A DNA stretch of 64,000 nucleotides from Gemmatimonadaceae bacterium (GCA_016720905.1 JADKJT010000029.1:310001-374000), one strand, 5' to 3'; counted from the stretch's first letter, positions 8,869 through 18,292 are shown. The notes: a model not told the origin generated them from the letters alone. Made by a program: numbers and translations.

Positions 8869-9990
8869 CAAGCGCTTCCTTCATCTTTGACCAGATGCTC
8901 TTTTCACGTTGTGGAGGCGCTGACCCCTGGAGCGATGCCAGCTGCTGAATCACCGCTTCCTCTTCGCCTTCGACCGACTGCGGCGTCCATAGCTGCACTT
9001 TCACGTGCAAGTCTCCAATGCCGGACGCATTGACTCGAGGCAGGCCGCGCCCTCGCAAGTGGAACACCATACCGCTCTGCGTGCCGGCGGGAATACGAAG
9101 CGACAGATCACCCAGCAAGCCGGGCACGCGGACGTCGGCGCCAAACACGAGTTGCGGATACGTGACAAGCGCTTCGCAGAAGAGATCTTCACCGTCCCGA
9201 TCAAACCGTTCATCGTCTTCGACTTCGAACACGACCAGCACGTCCCCCCGCGTGCCCCCGCGGGGACCGATGTTGCCGGAGCCACGCATCGTCATATACT
9301 GACCGGTCGCCACGCCGGCCGGCACGGTGATCTTGAGCGTCCGCTCAGCGCGCACGCGGCCTTCGCCGCGACACTTCTTGCACGGTGACGATACTACGAT
9401 GCCTTCGCCCGCACAGGTCGGGCATGGGGCGACCGAGACGAACTGCCCGAAGAACGACCGCTGCGCGCGTCGAACCTCCCCGCACCGTGACAAGTCGCAC
9501 AGGTCTGCGGCTTTGTACCCGCCTCCGCGCCCGACCCTTCGCACTTGTCGCAGGACTCGAGGACCTTGAGCACCACGGTCTTTTCTATCCCGGTGGCCAC
9601 CTCGGTGAGCGTCAAGGGCAGCGGCAGCTTGATGTCCGCACCGCTCCGTGGTCCCGATTGCCGACGCCCGCCTTGCCCGCCGAACAGGTCGCCGAACCCC
9701 CCGAAGTCGCGCATGAAAATGTTGAGCGCCTCGGACAGGTCCACATGCTCGTACTGCGCCTGCGAAGAACCGCGCAACCCGGCCTCACCGTACCGATCAT
9801 ACGCCGCGCGTTTTTGCGGATCGCGCAACGCGTCATACGCCTCGGTCAGCTCCTTGAACTTCTCTTCGGCTTCCTTCGCACCGCTATTGCGGTCAGGATG
9901 CCACTGCAGTGCCAACCGACGGTACGCCTTCTTGATGTCGTCGTCGGACGCGTCGCGCGGCACACCCAGTACCGCGTAGAAATCAGCCAT
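8861..9990 (-). CDS. dnaJ: Chaperone DnaJ, split by a one-base frameshift
   Basis: DnaJ is the Hsp40 partner that loads substrates onto DnaK. One frame (from 9990) gives the J-domain (YAVLGVPRDAS, catalytic HPD in LQWHPDRNSG), the G/F linker and zinc motifs CDKCEGSG and CATCHGAG. The next frame gives CPTCAGEG, CKKCRGEG and the C-terminal substrate domains. The join falls in the C4 run at 9478-9481 (G4 on the coding strand). One more G restores continuous sequence through GAGEVRRAQRSFFG and a 376-residue protein, the normal length. DnaJ is rarely lost, so a sequencing or assembly error is the simplest reading. hrcA lies directly upstream; no grpE or dnaK is present here. Confidence 0.93.
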
Positions 9991-10001
9991 GAGTAGTCAG
10001 G

Positions 10002-11045
10002 TCAGCAGAGCAGCTCGGACACGAGCTGTGAAGTGTGCCCGACCAGCGCAATGACCTTGTCGTAGGGCATGCGTGTCGGACCGATGACGCCGATCACACC
10101 GCTCAACGATCCGGCGGTATACTCGGCGGTGACAACAGTGAACGCGTCGAGACGGGGATCGCCGTGCTCGTTGCCAATGGTAATACTCAGGCCGTTCGAT
10201 CCCGGTCTCGCCTCAAGCAAGGTCGCCAGTTGCTGACGCTGCTCGGTCAGATCGAACAACTGTCGCAAACGCTCACCACTGGCGAACTCCGGTTGATCCG
10301 CCAGCAACGACGGTTGCCCGATGACGACCGCTTCCAGGGGTTCCGCCGCTCGCGTGAACACCTGGTCGCCTTCCTGCACAAAGATATTCAACAGCTCGGC
10401 GGTTTCCGGTCGGGTGTGCACATCCCGCAGGCGCGAGGGGAGCGATGTGCGCAACTGGTCGAGCGTGAGCCCGGTCAGCCGTTCGTTGAGCACGATCGAC
10501 ACCTCGACCATGGCCTCGTCGGCAATGGTGCCGGGAACCTCGACAAAGATCGTTCGTACGGCACCGCCGTTCAGGCTGATCACCAGCAACAGTCGATCCG
10601 ATGCGACACGCACCAGTTCAATCCGACGCAACGTGGCCCGTTCCAGTCGCGGACCCAGCGCCACACCCAGCTCCTGCGTGAGAATCCCCAGCGACTGCGC
10701 CGCACGACGAAGAATCGCTTCGATCGCCGAGCCGCCCGCCACAATATCCTCGGCCAGTCGGCGACGATGCTCTCGGGTGATCGGATCGACGCGCATGAGT
10801 GAATCCACGTACATGCGATAGGCCTTATCGGTCGGAACACGGCCGGCGGACGTGTGTGGATGAAACAGGAAACCCTTCTCTTCCAGGTCACTCATCGTGT
10901 TCCGAATGGTGGCCGGCGAAATGCCAAGGCCGAACCGACGAGACAGCGTGCGCGAGCCAGCCGGTTCGGCTGTAGCCACATAGCTGTGGATCACCGCTTC
11001 AAGGACCTGTCGTTCCCGCTCCGAGAGTTCTCCTGAGTGCGCCAT
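10002..11045 (-). CDS. hrcA: Heat-inducible transcription repressor HrcA
   Basis: HrcA represses groE/dnaK-type heat-shock operons by binding the CIRCE inverted repeat. The 347-residue protein has an N-terminal winged helix (SERERQVLEAVIHSYVATAE, then SRRFGLGISPATIRNTM), a GAF-like central region and a C-terminal VIGVIGPTRMPYDKVIALV. ATG at 11045 precedes the usual HrcA N-terminus. It follows hemW by 10 bases and precedes dnaJ by 11. No CIRCE element was recognised nearby, so its targets probably lie elsewhere. Confidence 0.96.
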   Translation of the reverse strand: MAHSGELSERERQVLEAVIHSYVATAEPAGSRTLSRRFGLGISPATIRNTMSDLEEKGFLFHPHTSAGRVPTDKAYRMYVDSLMRVDPITREHRRRLAEDIVAGGSAIEAILRRAAQSLGILTQELGVALGPRLERATLRRIELVRVASDRLLLVISLNGGAVRTIFVEVPGTIADEAMVEVSIVLNERLTGLTLDQLRTSLPSRLRDVHTRPETAELLNIFVQEGDQVFTRAAEPLEAVVIGQPSLLADQPEFASGERLRQLFDLTEQRQQLATLLEARPGSNGLSITIGNEHGDPRLDAFTVVTAEYTAGSLSGVIGVIGPTRMPYDKVIALVGHTSQLVSELLC

Positions 11046-11055
11046 AAGTCGAACG

Positions 11056-12210
11056 CTACGAATGACTTGGGAGCGCTGTCAAGTCGGCGGCCAGCCGATC
11101 CAGTCGAAGCCACCCTTCCGGGGTGCACCGGGCCCGCCGTTTGCCGGCCATTTCGACCCACTCAAGCCATCCGGCTTCCACCCACGGTGCCACGATTGCC
11201 GATTCGCCCGGGGATAGTTCCATGCCGTCCGACGTGCGCAGTCCCAAGTAGGCGCGCTCGGCGTCGCGGTTTTCCGCTGTCAGCACTTCGCGGCCTTCTA
11301 TCGGGTCCTGTCCGGCGTCCAGCGCGGCCTGCCACGCGGCATAGGCGGCAATATTCCATCGGCGTTCGGCACCGGTGAATCCATGCGCACTGGGACCAAC
11401 CCCCAGATACGCGGCACCAGACCAATAGGCGCTGTTGTGGATGGCGCGACGTCCCGCGCGGGCGAAGTTGGACACCTCATAGTGCTCGAATCCCGACGTC
11501 GAGAGACGACGATGCGCTTCGAGAAACTCCGCCTCGTAACGTTCCTCGGTTGTTTCGACGACCATGCCCCGGGCGCGGCGCCGCCCCAAGGGCGTATGCG
11601 GTTCGACGGTCAGGCCATACAGCGAGATATGGTCGGGGTTGAGAGACGTGGCCATGTCCAGATCGCGGGTCCAATCGCGCGCCAGCACATCGGGGACGGC
11701 AAAGATGAGATCCAACGAGAACGCGCCCAGTCCGCCATCACGCGCCGTGCGCACGGCGCGTTCCGCAGACGCCGCGTCATGAACACGATGCATCCACCGC
11801 AGTACCGCGTCATCGAAACTCTGCACCCCGATGGATAGTCGCGTGATGCCGGCGTCACGCCACCCGCGCACCGCACTGGCGGTGATATCCTCGGGATTCG
11901 CTTCAAGCGTAATCTCGGCGTTGATCGCAAGCGGCCGGTCGCGCCGAATCACGTCCAGGAGCCGACGGATACCCTCAACGCCAAGTAATGACGGCGTGCC
12001 GCCCCCGAAATAGAGTGTTTCGAGTGCCTCGGTCGCCTGTCGCTGGCGTCGGACGGTCAACTCCTTTTCGACGGCGCGCACGAACGCGTCCACCGGCACC
12101 TGACGCCGCACCGCGATGGAGAAGTCGCAATAGCTGCAGCGACGGGCGCAGAACGGCACATGCACGTAGAGGTGTCGATACGCCGGACCGTCCTGTCCGG
12201 GATGGTTCAC
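11056..12210 (-). CDS. hemW: Radical SAM heme chaperone HemW (HemN-like)
   Basis: HemW is a radical SAM protein related to coproporphyrinogen dehydrogenase that carries heme for insertion into proteins. The product has about 384 residues. The cluster motif CARRCSYCDF (CxxxCxxC) lies near the N-terminus after LYVHVPF. It is followed by LYFGGGTPSLL, TLEANPEDI, GVQSFDDAVLRWMHR and the C-terminal HemN domain (GVGPSAHGF). The frame is open further upstream, but GTG at 12210 overlaps the dprA stop by 4 bases (GTGA) and directly precedes the conserved N-terminus. Sequence alone cannot fully exclude true HemN activity; gene context (dprA, hrcA) favours HemW. Confidence 0.9.
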   Translation of the reverse strand: MNHPGQDGPAYRHLYVHVPFCARRCSYCDFSIAVRRQVPVDAFVRAVEKELTVRRQRQATEALETLYFGGGTPSLLGVEGIRRLLDVIRRDRPLAINAEITLEANPEDITASAVRGWRDAGITRLSIGVQSFDDAVLRWMHRVHDAASAERAVRTARDGGLGAFSLDLIFAVPDVLARDWTRDLDMATSLNPDHISLYGLTVEPHTPLGRRRARGMVVETTEERYEAEFLEAHRRLSTSGFEHYEVSNFARAGRRAIHNSAYWSGAAYLGVGPSAHGFTGAERRWNIAAYAAWQAALDAGQDPIEGREVLTAENRDAERAYLGLRTSDGMELSPGESAIVAPWVEAGWLEWVEMAGKRRARCTPEGWLRLDRLAADLTALPSHS

Positions 12211-13298
12211 GAAGGACGCGACTCGCCGACGCGCCGCGACGCGCCCTCGTTGATGATCACGGAGCGAATCCGTCCGGTCGGTTCCACGTGCACGAGCCCT
12301 TCCAGCTCGAGCGCCGTCAGCGCACTGGCTGCCGCACGCGTTGAGAGCGTCGCGTCGCGCGCCATCGAAGCCAGATCGGTGGCGCCACGCAGCAACGCGT
12401 CCCAGCACGCGGCCGCATCGCCATCAAGCAACGGCGCGGGAGTGGGTTCCGCTTTCAGCGACAGCATGGACAGCACATCATCTGGTGAAAGAATCGGCTC
12501 CGCATACGCTTTGAGCAACGCGTTGCTGCCGCGGGATGACGGCACGTCGATGGCATTCGGCACACACGCGATACGCCGATCCAGCGCATGCGCATAGTCT
12601 GCGGTGATCAACGCGCCGCTGCCCTCGCCGGCCTCCACAACCACCGTGATGTCCGCCAGCGCCGCAATGATGCGATTGCGCCGTGGGAAGGTGCCGCCGT
12701 GTCCCGGCGCGCCGGGTGGCAGTTCGGACAGCAGCAGTCCGTCGTCGGCTATCCGCTCCTGCAACGCGCGATGACGACGCGGAAAGGCGATATCCAATCC
12801 CGTCCCAAGGACGGCGACGGTCCGTCCGCCCGACGCCAACGCCGCCTCATGGGCCGCGCCGTCGATCCCCTGTGCCAGTCCGCTCACCACTGCCACGCCG
12901 GCGCGCGCGCACGTCGCGGCAATGGCCCGGGCCACCCGCAGACCATAGCCGGAGGCGGCGCGCGTCCCGACGATGGCCACCGCGGGGCCGTCTGCCGTGA
13001 CCATGGCCCCCTTCCCGAAGAGCACGGCCGGCGCGTCATGCAGCTCGGTCAAACGGGGCGGATACACCGCATCGGTTCGCGCGAGTGCAAACGCCGCCAT
13101 CGCGCGCGTTGATTCGAGAATGCCATCGGCAGCGCGGTACGCCTTGTCGCGGGCACCCACCGGCATGGCCGACAGCACGGCGCGCGCCGAGCCAAGCTGC
13201 GTGATTCGCTGCACCACGCCGACGTCGCCCACCCCTGGCAACGCACGCGCCGCGATGACATCGCGGACGGTATCGCACTCAGGGAACGTGACGCGCAT
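12207..13298 (-). CDS. dprA: DNA-processing protein DprA
   Basis: DprA binds incoming single-stranded DNA during natural transformation and loads RecA. The product has 363 residues. A helix-hairpin-helix-like N-terminus (ALPGVGDVGV) is followed by the Rossmann-type core VAIVGTRAASGYG, SGLAQGIDGAAHEAAL, VLGTGLD and PRRNRIIAALAD. A C-terminal winged-helix-like region ends the protein. ATG at 13298 is chosen because residues upstream of it are unlike the family; it overlaps the obg 3' end by 20 bases. The stop overlaps hemW. pilT and recA elsewhere in the window are compatible with a competence pathway. Confidence 0.95.
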   Translation of the reverse strand: MRVTFPECDTVRDVIAARALPGVGDVGVVQRITQLGSARAVLSAMPVGARDKAYRAADGILESTRAMAAFALARTDAVYPPRLTELHDAPAVLFGKGAMVTADGPAVAIVGTRAASGYGLRVARAIAATCARAGVAVVSGLAQGIDGAAHEAALASGGRTVAVLGTGLDIAFPRRHRALQERIADDGLLLSELPPGAPGHGGTFPRRNRIIAALADITVVVEAGEGSGALITADYAHALDRRIACVPNAIDVPSSRGSNALLKAYAEPILSPDDVLSMLSLKAEPTPAPLLDGDAAACWDALLRGATDLASMARDATLSTRAAASALTALELEGLVHVEPTGRIRSVIINEGASRRVGESRPS

Positions 13299-14300
13299 CC
13301 CGCTCGGCCTTCTCCGACGCCGCCCGCATGGCCAGCAGCTCGCGCCACCAGGCGTCGAGCAGCCCGTCGAGTCCCATGCGTCCGGGCGCACTGATGGCAA
13401 ACATGCCGAAGGCACCGGTCGCCTCAATTTCCGGCACGTACGATTCGCCCAGCAAGTCGAGCTTGGAGAACACCACACAGAAGGGCTTCGCGGCAAGCTC
13501 CTTCGAGTACGACGAGATCTCCGTGCGCAGTTGATCGAACTCCGCTTGCCAATCCGTCGCGTCGATCGGAATCACGAACGCCAGGAGGCGTGTGCGTTCG
13601 ATATGGCGCAGGAACTGCAAACCCAGCCCTTTGCCTTCGTGTGCGCCTTCGATGATGCCGGGAATATCCGCCACCACGAACGAACGATGATCGCTGAGCG
13701 GAACAACACCAAGGTTGGGCGACAGGGTCGTAAAGGGATAGGCGGCAATCTTGGGCCGAGCGGCGGAGATCACGGACAGCAGCGTGCTCTTTCCCGCGTT
13801 GGGCTGGCCGACGAGTCCGACGTCCGCGATCAGTTTGAGCTCCAACTCCAACCGTCGAGTGCGCCCTTCCTCCCCTGGCTGCCATTCCCGCGGCGCCTGA
13901 TGTGTTGCGGTCACGAAGAACGCATTGCCTTTGCCCCCCCGTCCACCTTTCGCCACCAGAATCGAGTCACCCTCTGCCATCACTTCGCCAAGCAGCTCGT
14001 TGGTCTCCGCGTCGCGGATGATGGTGCCTGCCGGCACGGGAAGCACAATGTCCTCACCTGAACGACCGGTGCGATTCCCGCCCTCCCCATGCTGGCCGCG
14101 TTCGGCCTTCCAGATATCCCGATACGTGTAGTCGAGCAGCGTCGTGAGATTGCGATCGGCACGGACAAACACGTCACCGCCACGACCGCCATCTCCTCCG
14201 TCGGGCCCTCCATGGCCACGAACTTTTCGCGACGGAACGAGGAGTTCCCCGATCCGCCGGTACCGGCTTCGACATTGACGATGACGCGATCTACAAACAT
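13279..14300 (-). CDS. obg: GTPase Obg/CgtA, split by a one-base frameshift
   Basis: Obg is an essential GTPase acting in 50S ribosome assembly and stress control. The first 33 codons from ATG 14300 read MFVDRVIVNVEAGTGGSG and SSFRREKFVAM. The remainder lies in another frame: GGPDGGDGGRGGDVFV, the G1 motif GQPNAGKST, G3 DIPGIIEGAHEG and the C-terminal part of the G domain. The break is at the CC pair 14210-14211; a third C (G on the coding strand) restores AMGGPDGG and a 340-residue protein. An error in the sequence is the likely cause, since Obg is essential. dprA overlaps its 3' end; rplU and rpmA, the common neighbours, are absent. Confidence 0.93.
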
Positions 14301-14336
14301 GTGCGACCTGACGACGAAGAAGCGGCGCAAGCCGCA

Positions 14337-14372
14337 ATGACCTGCCGGATGACCTGCTGAATGACCTGCCGA
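14337..14372. repeat. Three 12-base tandem repeats upstream of obg
   Basis: Three consecutive 12-base units (ATGACCTGCCGG, ATGACCTGCTGA, ATGACCTGCCGA) fill 14337-14372, between the obg start at 14300 and the stop of the next gene at 14404. The units differ at only one to three positions. They lie in the obg leader region. No function is evident. Confidence 0.6.
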
Positions 14373-14403
14373 TGATGCGACGCGCCGTGCGCGGTTGTTG
14401 CCA

Positions 14404-15045
14404 CTACTTGCCCTGGACGCGGGACCACAAAGCCGCGTAGCGACGGGCATCGTCCGGTGCCAGCACATCGGCAATGGTCGCCAATGCCGCAGACACGACC
14501 GCCACCGAGGCGCCCGCGTACAGCGCACCATGCAAGTGCGAATGCAGCTGACGATCCTGGCGCGCCACCGCGCAGGCCGCCACCACGCACAACTCGCGAC
14601 GCGCCAGGTCGAGTTGCGGTCGACCCAACACCTTGCCGTACCCCTCAACAATCATCCACGCATCCAGTGCCGGATGCAGATCGCGGATGTTGCTCCGCAA
14701 CCGCTGGTATGACGGACCGTATACCACGGCGCAGGTGACCTCACCCCGCGCCGTCCATGCCCTTTCGTCGTACTGTGTGCCTTCATCGGCATCCGGCGCC
14801 GCACGCCCCGAGATCCGACGCCACTCGCGGGTCGCATTGAGAGCCCGCGGGAAGCCAGCGAACAGGTACGTCTGCAGAAGCAGCTCCTCGATCCACTCCG
14901 GACGAACCACGCCGTTGGCGGCCACCAGCGCATTGCGCATGGCCACCTCATCGCCACCGGAAATCAGCGCACCCGTGCGAACCAGCATCGCCGTCTCACC
15001 ATCCAGCTCCCGCAGGATAACGCCGTCCTCGTTCGCGTGCGTCAT
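14404..15045 (-). CDS. Carboxymuconolactone decarboxylase-like (AhpD fold) protein
   Basis: The 213-residue helical protein resembles the carboxymuconolactone decarboxylase/AhpD superfamily. The segment IEELLLQTYLFAGFPRALNA matches the core helices, and LARRELCVVAACAVARQDRQLHSHLHGALYAGAS resembles the second half of the repeat. The redox CxxC of AhpD-type members is missing, so peroxidase-partner activity is unlikely; the substrate is unknown. The ATG at 15045 is followed by an unremarkable N-terminus. It stands 46 bases after the asparaginase-type gene on the same strand. The fold assignment is moderately confident. Confidence 0.65.
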   Translation of the reverse strand: MTHANEDGVILRELDGETAMLVRTGALISGGDEVAMRNALVAANGVVRPEWIEELLLQTYLFAGFPRALNATREWRRISGRAAPDADEGTQYDERAWTARGEVTCAVVYGPSYQRLRSNIRDLHPALDAWMIVEGYGKVLGRPQLDLARRELCVVAACAVARQDRQLHSHLHGALYAGASVAVVSAALATIADVLAPDDARRYAALWSRVQGK

Positions 15046-15091
15046 CGTTTTGGCCTGTCGGTCATCATGCGAACCCCGCGTGCGGCCGCGC

Positions 15092-16114
15092 TCACGTCGA
15101 GGCGTCCCCGGCGCTCACCACGAGATGCCCCACCCCAATCGCACTCACGCGGATCTCACCCACAACTTCGCCGCGCGTATTGCGTACCTGCCGACCGGTC
15201 AGGTCCCGCAATGCGTCGGGGAGCGGGTCGGGGAGTTCGCCAAGTGCGGCCAACAGGGCCAGGACTGCCGGATACTGCGCCCGATGTGCTCCGTCTTCCA
15301 CCTTCACGGCCATCCCGATTCCCTGTTCCAGCAGCGCCAGCGTGTGCACGCCTTCCGCGCCAATCTTGCACAACACGCGGCCACCGCACGCTTCCATCAG
15401 CAACGTGTCGAATCGATCGGTGCCTCCGACGAGGAACGGCTGACCTGTCATCGCGGCCACGATTTGCGCGGGCGCCGCGTCACCACGGCGCGCGGCATGG
15501 CCGAGTCGCGCATACGACAGCGCCATGTTGGCCAGCGGCAACGCAAACACCGTGACCCCGCAGCCGTCGACGGCCACCGGGATCGCGTCTGGCGCGACGC
15601 CCGTCCACGTGCTGACCGCATCGCGGGCCGCCTGTTGGACCGGATGGGTATGGCGCTCGTACCCAACGGTGGGCCAGTGCTCCAGCACCGCCCGCGCCAG
15701 CATCGCCGTATGCTTTCCGGAACAGTTGTTGTGCAGTCGCGTCACGCGATGACCACTCTCACGCAAGATCCGCGCGCCGCGGGACGACAGTGGTTCATGC
15801 GGACCGCAGGCCAGATCGCCCTCCTCGAGGCCGATCGCGGAAAGCATCGCGCCGGCCAGCGCCACATGTTCCGGTTCGCCGCCATGCGAAGCACACGCCA
15901 GCGCCAATTCGTCAGGGCCCCATCCGAGCGCGCGAAACTGTCCGTTGTCGAGCATGGGCATGACCTGGAACGGCTTGGCACACGAGCGCCACCACGTCGT
16001 CAGCTGCGGATTGCGGGCGGCCATGCGCAGTTGCCCCTTCCAGTCGACCACGGCCGCGTGGACGCGATGTCGTGACTCAACCAGATCCCCCCGCGTGACG
16101 ATCACGTCGAGCAT
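15092..16114 (-). CDS. Asparaginase II family protein
   Basis: The product has 340 residues of the asparaginase II family (Rhizobium etli AnsA type), unrelated to the E. coli L-asparaginase fold. Family landmarks are VTRGDLVESRHR, SCAKPFQVMPM (active-site Ser and Lys), ASHGGEPEHV and CSGKHTAMLARAVL. VAVDGCGVTVFALPLANMAL comes later. Hydrolysis of asparagine to aspartate and ammonia is expected from the family. The frame is open far upstream, but ATG 16114 directly precedes the conserved start; GTG 16123 is an alternative. Neighbours (an EamA exporter upstream and the AhpD-fold protein downstream) do not define a pathway. Confidence 0.85.
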   Translation of the reverse strand: MLDVIVTRGDLVESRHRVHAAVVDWKGQLRMAARNPQLTTWWRSCAKPFQVMPMLDNGQFRALGWGPDELALACASHGGEPEHVALAGAMLSAIGLEEGDLACGPHEPLSSRGARILRESGHRVTRLHNNCSGKHTAMLARAVLEHWPTVGYERHTHPVQQAARDAVSTWTGVAPDAIPVAVDGCGVTVFALPLANMALSYARLGHAARRGDAAPAQIVAAMTGQPFLVGGTDRFDTLLMEACGGRVLCKIGAEGVHTLALLEQGIGMAVKVEDGAHRAQYPAVLALLAALGELPDPLPDALRDLTGRQVRNTRGEVVGEIRVSAIGVGHLVVSAGDAST

Positions 16115-16218
16115 CGTGGTCACGTCGGACGGGCCGCAGTCGACCGTGGCCGAAGGCACCTGCGAAGCGGAAGCGGCAGAGAACAACACCCGCGAAACAT
16201 AACGAGGTGTCGGGGGAC

Positions 16219-17154
16219 CTAGGTCCGTGGGGCCGTCAGGAGGATTCCACCGAGGACCAGCGCGCCACCCACCAGCGTCCCGGGACCGGGAATTTCGGCG
16301 ATACCGGGCAGCAGCGCAGCCAGCAACGTCGCGCCAATGGGCTCGCCCAGCGTCGTGAGGTTCACCACGTACGCCGGCAGATGACCAAGCGCCCAGTTCA
16401 TGCCGGTATGACCGAGCAACATCGGCCCGATCGCGAGACCGGCAAAGATGGCGATCTCGCGTCCCGGCTGGGGCGCGATATGCTCGCCCGTCAGGACCGC
16501 GAGCGCGACGCACACCGCGAACGCGGCGCCATACACCAGCCCGACGTACGGCCACAGCGCCAGCGTCTTCCGGATGCGTCGGCCAATGAGGTAGTACAAC
16601 GCCGCCGTCACCGCGCCAACGCATGCCAGCAGATCCCCAATGAGAGCTCGGCTGGCCAGCGCACCGCCCGTGCCTTCGGAGAAATCGGCCAGGCCCACCA
16701 CCAGCGCGCCGAACACGGCAATGATGATCCCGATCCATTGCGCGCGCGTGGCCCGTTCGCCCAGCCATCGCGCGCTGATCAGCGCGATGATGACCGGTTG
16801 GGTGTTGACCAATGAGACCGACGCCGCGACCGTGGTGTATCCGATCGACGCGTTCCAGCTCCAGAAATGCAACGCCAGCAGGACGCCGGCACCACAGGCC
16901 ATTGCACCGTCACGACGGGAGAGTACCCGCCAGGCGCGCCAGTCGCCGCTGACCAGCAGCGCGATCGCAACGAGGATGAGCGAAAATCCCAGTCGCCAGG
17001 CGGCGATCACCAGCGCCGACGCGCCGGACAGGCGAATCAGTGGTGCCGCCAGCGAAATGCCGAGCACAGAAAAACCCAGCACCAGCCAGGGTGACCGTTC
17101 CGGGGGTCGCGGTGCCGATGCGACGGGATGAGGAGTCTCTGGGGGCAACGTCAC
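16219..17154 (-). CDS. EamA (DMT superfamily) transporter
   Basis: The product has about 311 residues in two EamA repeats and roughly ten hydrophobic segments. Examples are WLVLGFSVLGISLAAPLIRL at the start of the first repeat and LIGDLLACVGAVTAALYYLI opening the second. These drug/metabolite permeases often export amino acids or metabolites. Typical features are a conserved Arg-rich cytoplasmic loop and a glycine-rich last helix (GGALVLGGILLT). GTG at 17154 is preferred to TTG 17199 because it better matches the family N-terminus; neither has a strong ribosome site. It is divergent from rfaE1. The substrate is unknown. Confidence 0.85.
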   Translation of the reverse strand: MTLPPETPHPVASAPRPPERSPWLVLGFSVLGISLAAPLIRLSGASALVIAAWRLGFSLILVAIALLVSGDWRAWRVLSRRDGAMACGAGVLLALHFWSWNASIGYTTVAASVSLVNTQPVIIALISARWLGERATRAQWIGIIIAVFGALVVGLADFSEGTGGALASRALIGDLLACVGAVTAALYYLIGRRIRKTLALWPYVGLVYGAAFAVCVALAVLTGEHIAPQPGREIAIFAGLAIGPMLLGHTGMNWALGHLPAYVVNLTTLGEPIGATLLAALLPGIAEIPGPGTLVGGALVLGGILLTAPRT

Positions 17155-17229
17155 GGCGAGGCAAGGTAACGTGCGTCGGCCACGCCTGCTGCTGCCCAAG
17201 CCACGCGCCAGACCTTATGTTGCCATTCC

Positions 17230-18240
17230 ATGCCAACGACTGCCGCGCCACCGACGATCGCGAGAGACCGCCTGGCGGCCCTGCTACAGGCGGCGCCCCG
17301 TCAGCATGTGATGATCATCGGTGACGCCATGCTGGACGTGTATTTGCGCGGCGATGTGGATCGCATCTCCCCCGAGGCGCCGGTGCCCGTCGTGCGCGTG
17401 CGCGAGCGTCGTCTTGCCCTCGGCGGCGCGGCGAATGTGGCGCAGAATGTCTCGGCGTTGGGCGCGGGGTGCGATCTGGTCGCCGTCATCGGTGATGATG
17501 CCGCGGGGAATACCCTGCGCGCCCGTCTCGACGACGGGCGCATGGCCTCGCGCTCATTGGTCACCGTGGCGCGACCGACAACAACCAAGACCCGCGTGAT
17601 GGCGCGATCGCAGCAACTGGTGCGATTCGACGAGGAAGAAGACGCGGACCTGTCGGCGCATGACGTCGAGCGCGTGCTGAGCGCCATCGCTCATGCGTTG
17701 CCGGATGCCACCGCCCTGGTGTTCGAGGACTACAACAAAGGCGTGCTCGTACCCGCCGTCATCGAAGGCGCCATCCGACTCGCGGCGGCGCGCGGCCTGC
17801 CAATCGTTGTCGACCCGAAGTTTCGCAACTTCTTCGCGTATCGCGGCGCCACTGTGTTCAAGCCGAATCGCCGCGAACTCGAGAGCGCGCTGGGGGCCAC
17901 GGTCGACCTGGAACATCCCGAAGCCTTGCCAAATACCTTCGCGCAACTCGGTGTCCAACACCTGCTGTTGACGCTGGGCGAGCGCGGGATGGCACTCATA
18001 TCCGCTGATGGTGTCGTGCACCGCGTGCCGACCACCGCGCGCGAGGTGTACGATGTCGTGGGTGCTGGCGACACGGTGACGGCCTATCTCGCCACGATGC
18101 TCGCGGCGGGCGCAACGGCCGTTGAAGCGGCCATCGTGGCGAACTATGCCGCAGGGGTCGAAGTGGGGAAACTCGGTGCCGCCACCGTCTCCGCGGACGA
18201 AGTACTGGAGGCCTACGATCGCCACCTCGCGGAAGGCTGA
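17230..18240 (+). CDS. rfaE1: D-glycero-beta-D-manno-heptose-7-phosphate kinase (PfkB family)
   Basis: The product has 336 residues and is the kinase half of the HldE system, which makes ADP-heptose for the LPS core. PfkB landmarks are VMIIGDAMLDVYLRGDVDRI, LGGAANVAQNVSALGA, LVFEDYNKGVL, VVDPKFRNFFAYRGATVFKP and the catalytic GAGDTVTAYLATMLAAG. Only the kinase domain is present; the adenylyltransferase part would be a separate gene. gmhA at 24.6-25.1 kb supplies the substrate for the same pathway. The ATG lies 17 bases after the purine-poor gap shared with the EamA gene. Two tRNA genes follow on the same strand. Confidence 0.92.
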   Translation: MPTTAAPPTIARDRLAALLQAAPRQHVMIIGDAMLDVYLRGDVDRISPEAPVPVVRVRERRLALGGAANVAQNVSALGAGCDLVAVIGDDAAGNTLRARLDDGRMASRSLVTVARPTTTKTRVMARSQQLVRFDEEEDADLSAHDVERVLSAIAHALPDATALVFEDYNKGVLVPAVIEGAIRLAAARGLPIVVDPKFRNFFAYRGATVFKPNRRELESALGATVDLEHPEALPNTFAQLGVQHLLLTLGERGMALISADGVVHRVPTTAREVYDVVGAGDTVTAYLATMLAAGATAVEAAIVANYAAGVEVGKLGAATVSADEVLEAYDRHLAEG

Positions 18241-18292
18241 GCGGTCGTTCAGATTGTAAGAGGTTCACCACATCCACAGCGGAGTGGTATTC

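Noticed and set aside
8861..9990. Programmed ribosomal frameshift in dnaJ
   Set aside because: No heptamer slippery site or downstream structure was seen, DnaJ is not known to use one, and the same type of break occurs in other unrelated genes here.
14404..15045. AhpD-type peroxidase partner
   Set aside because: The CxxC redox pair required for AhpD activity is absent, so only the fold is reported.
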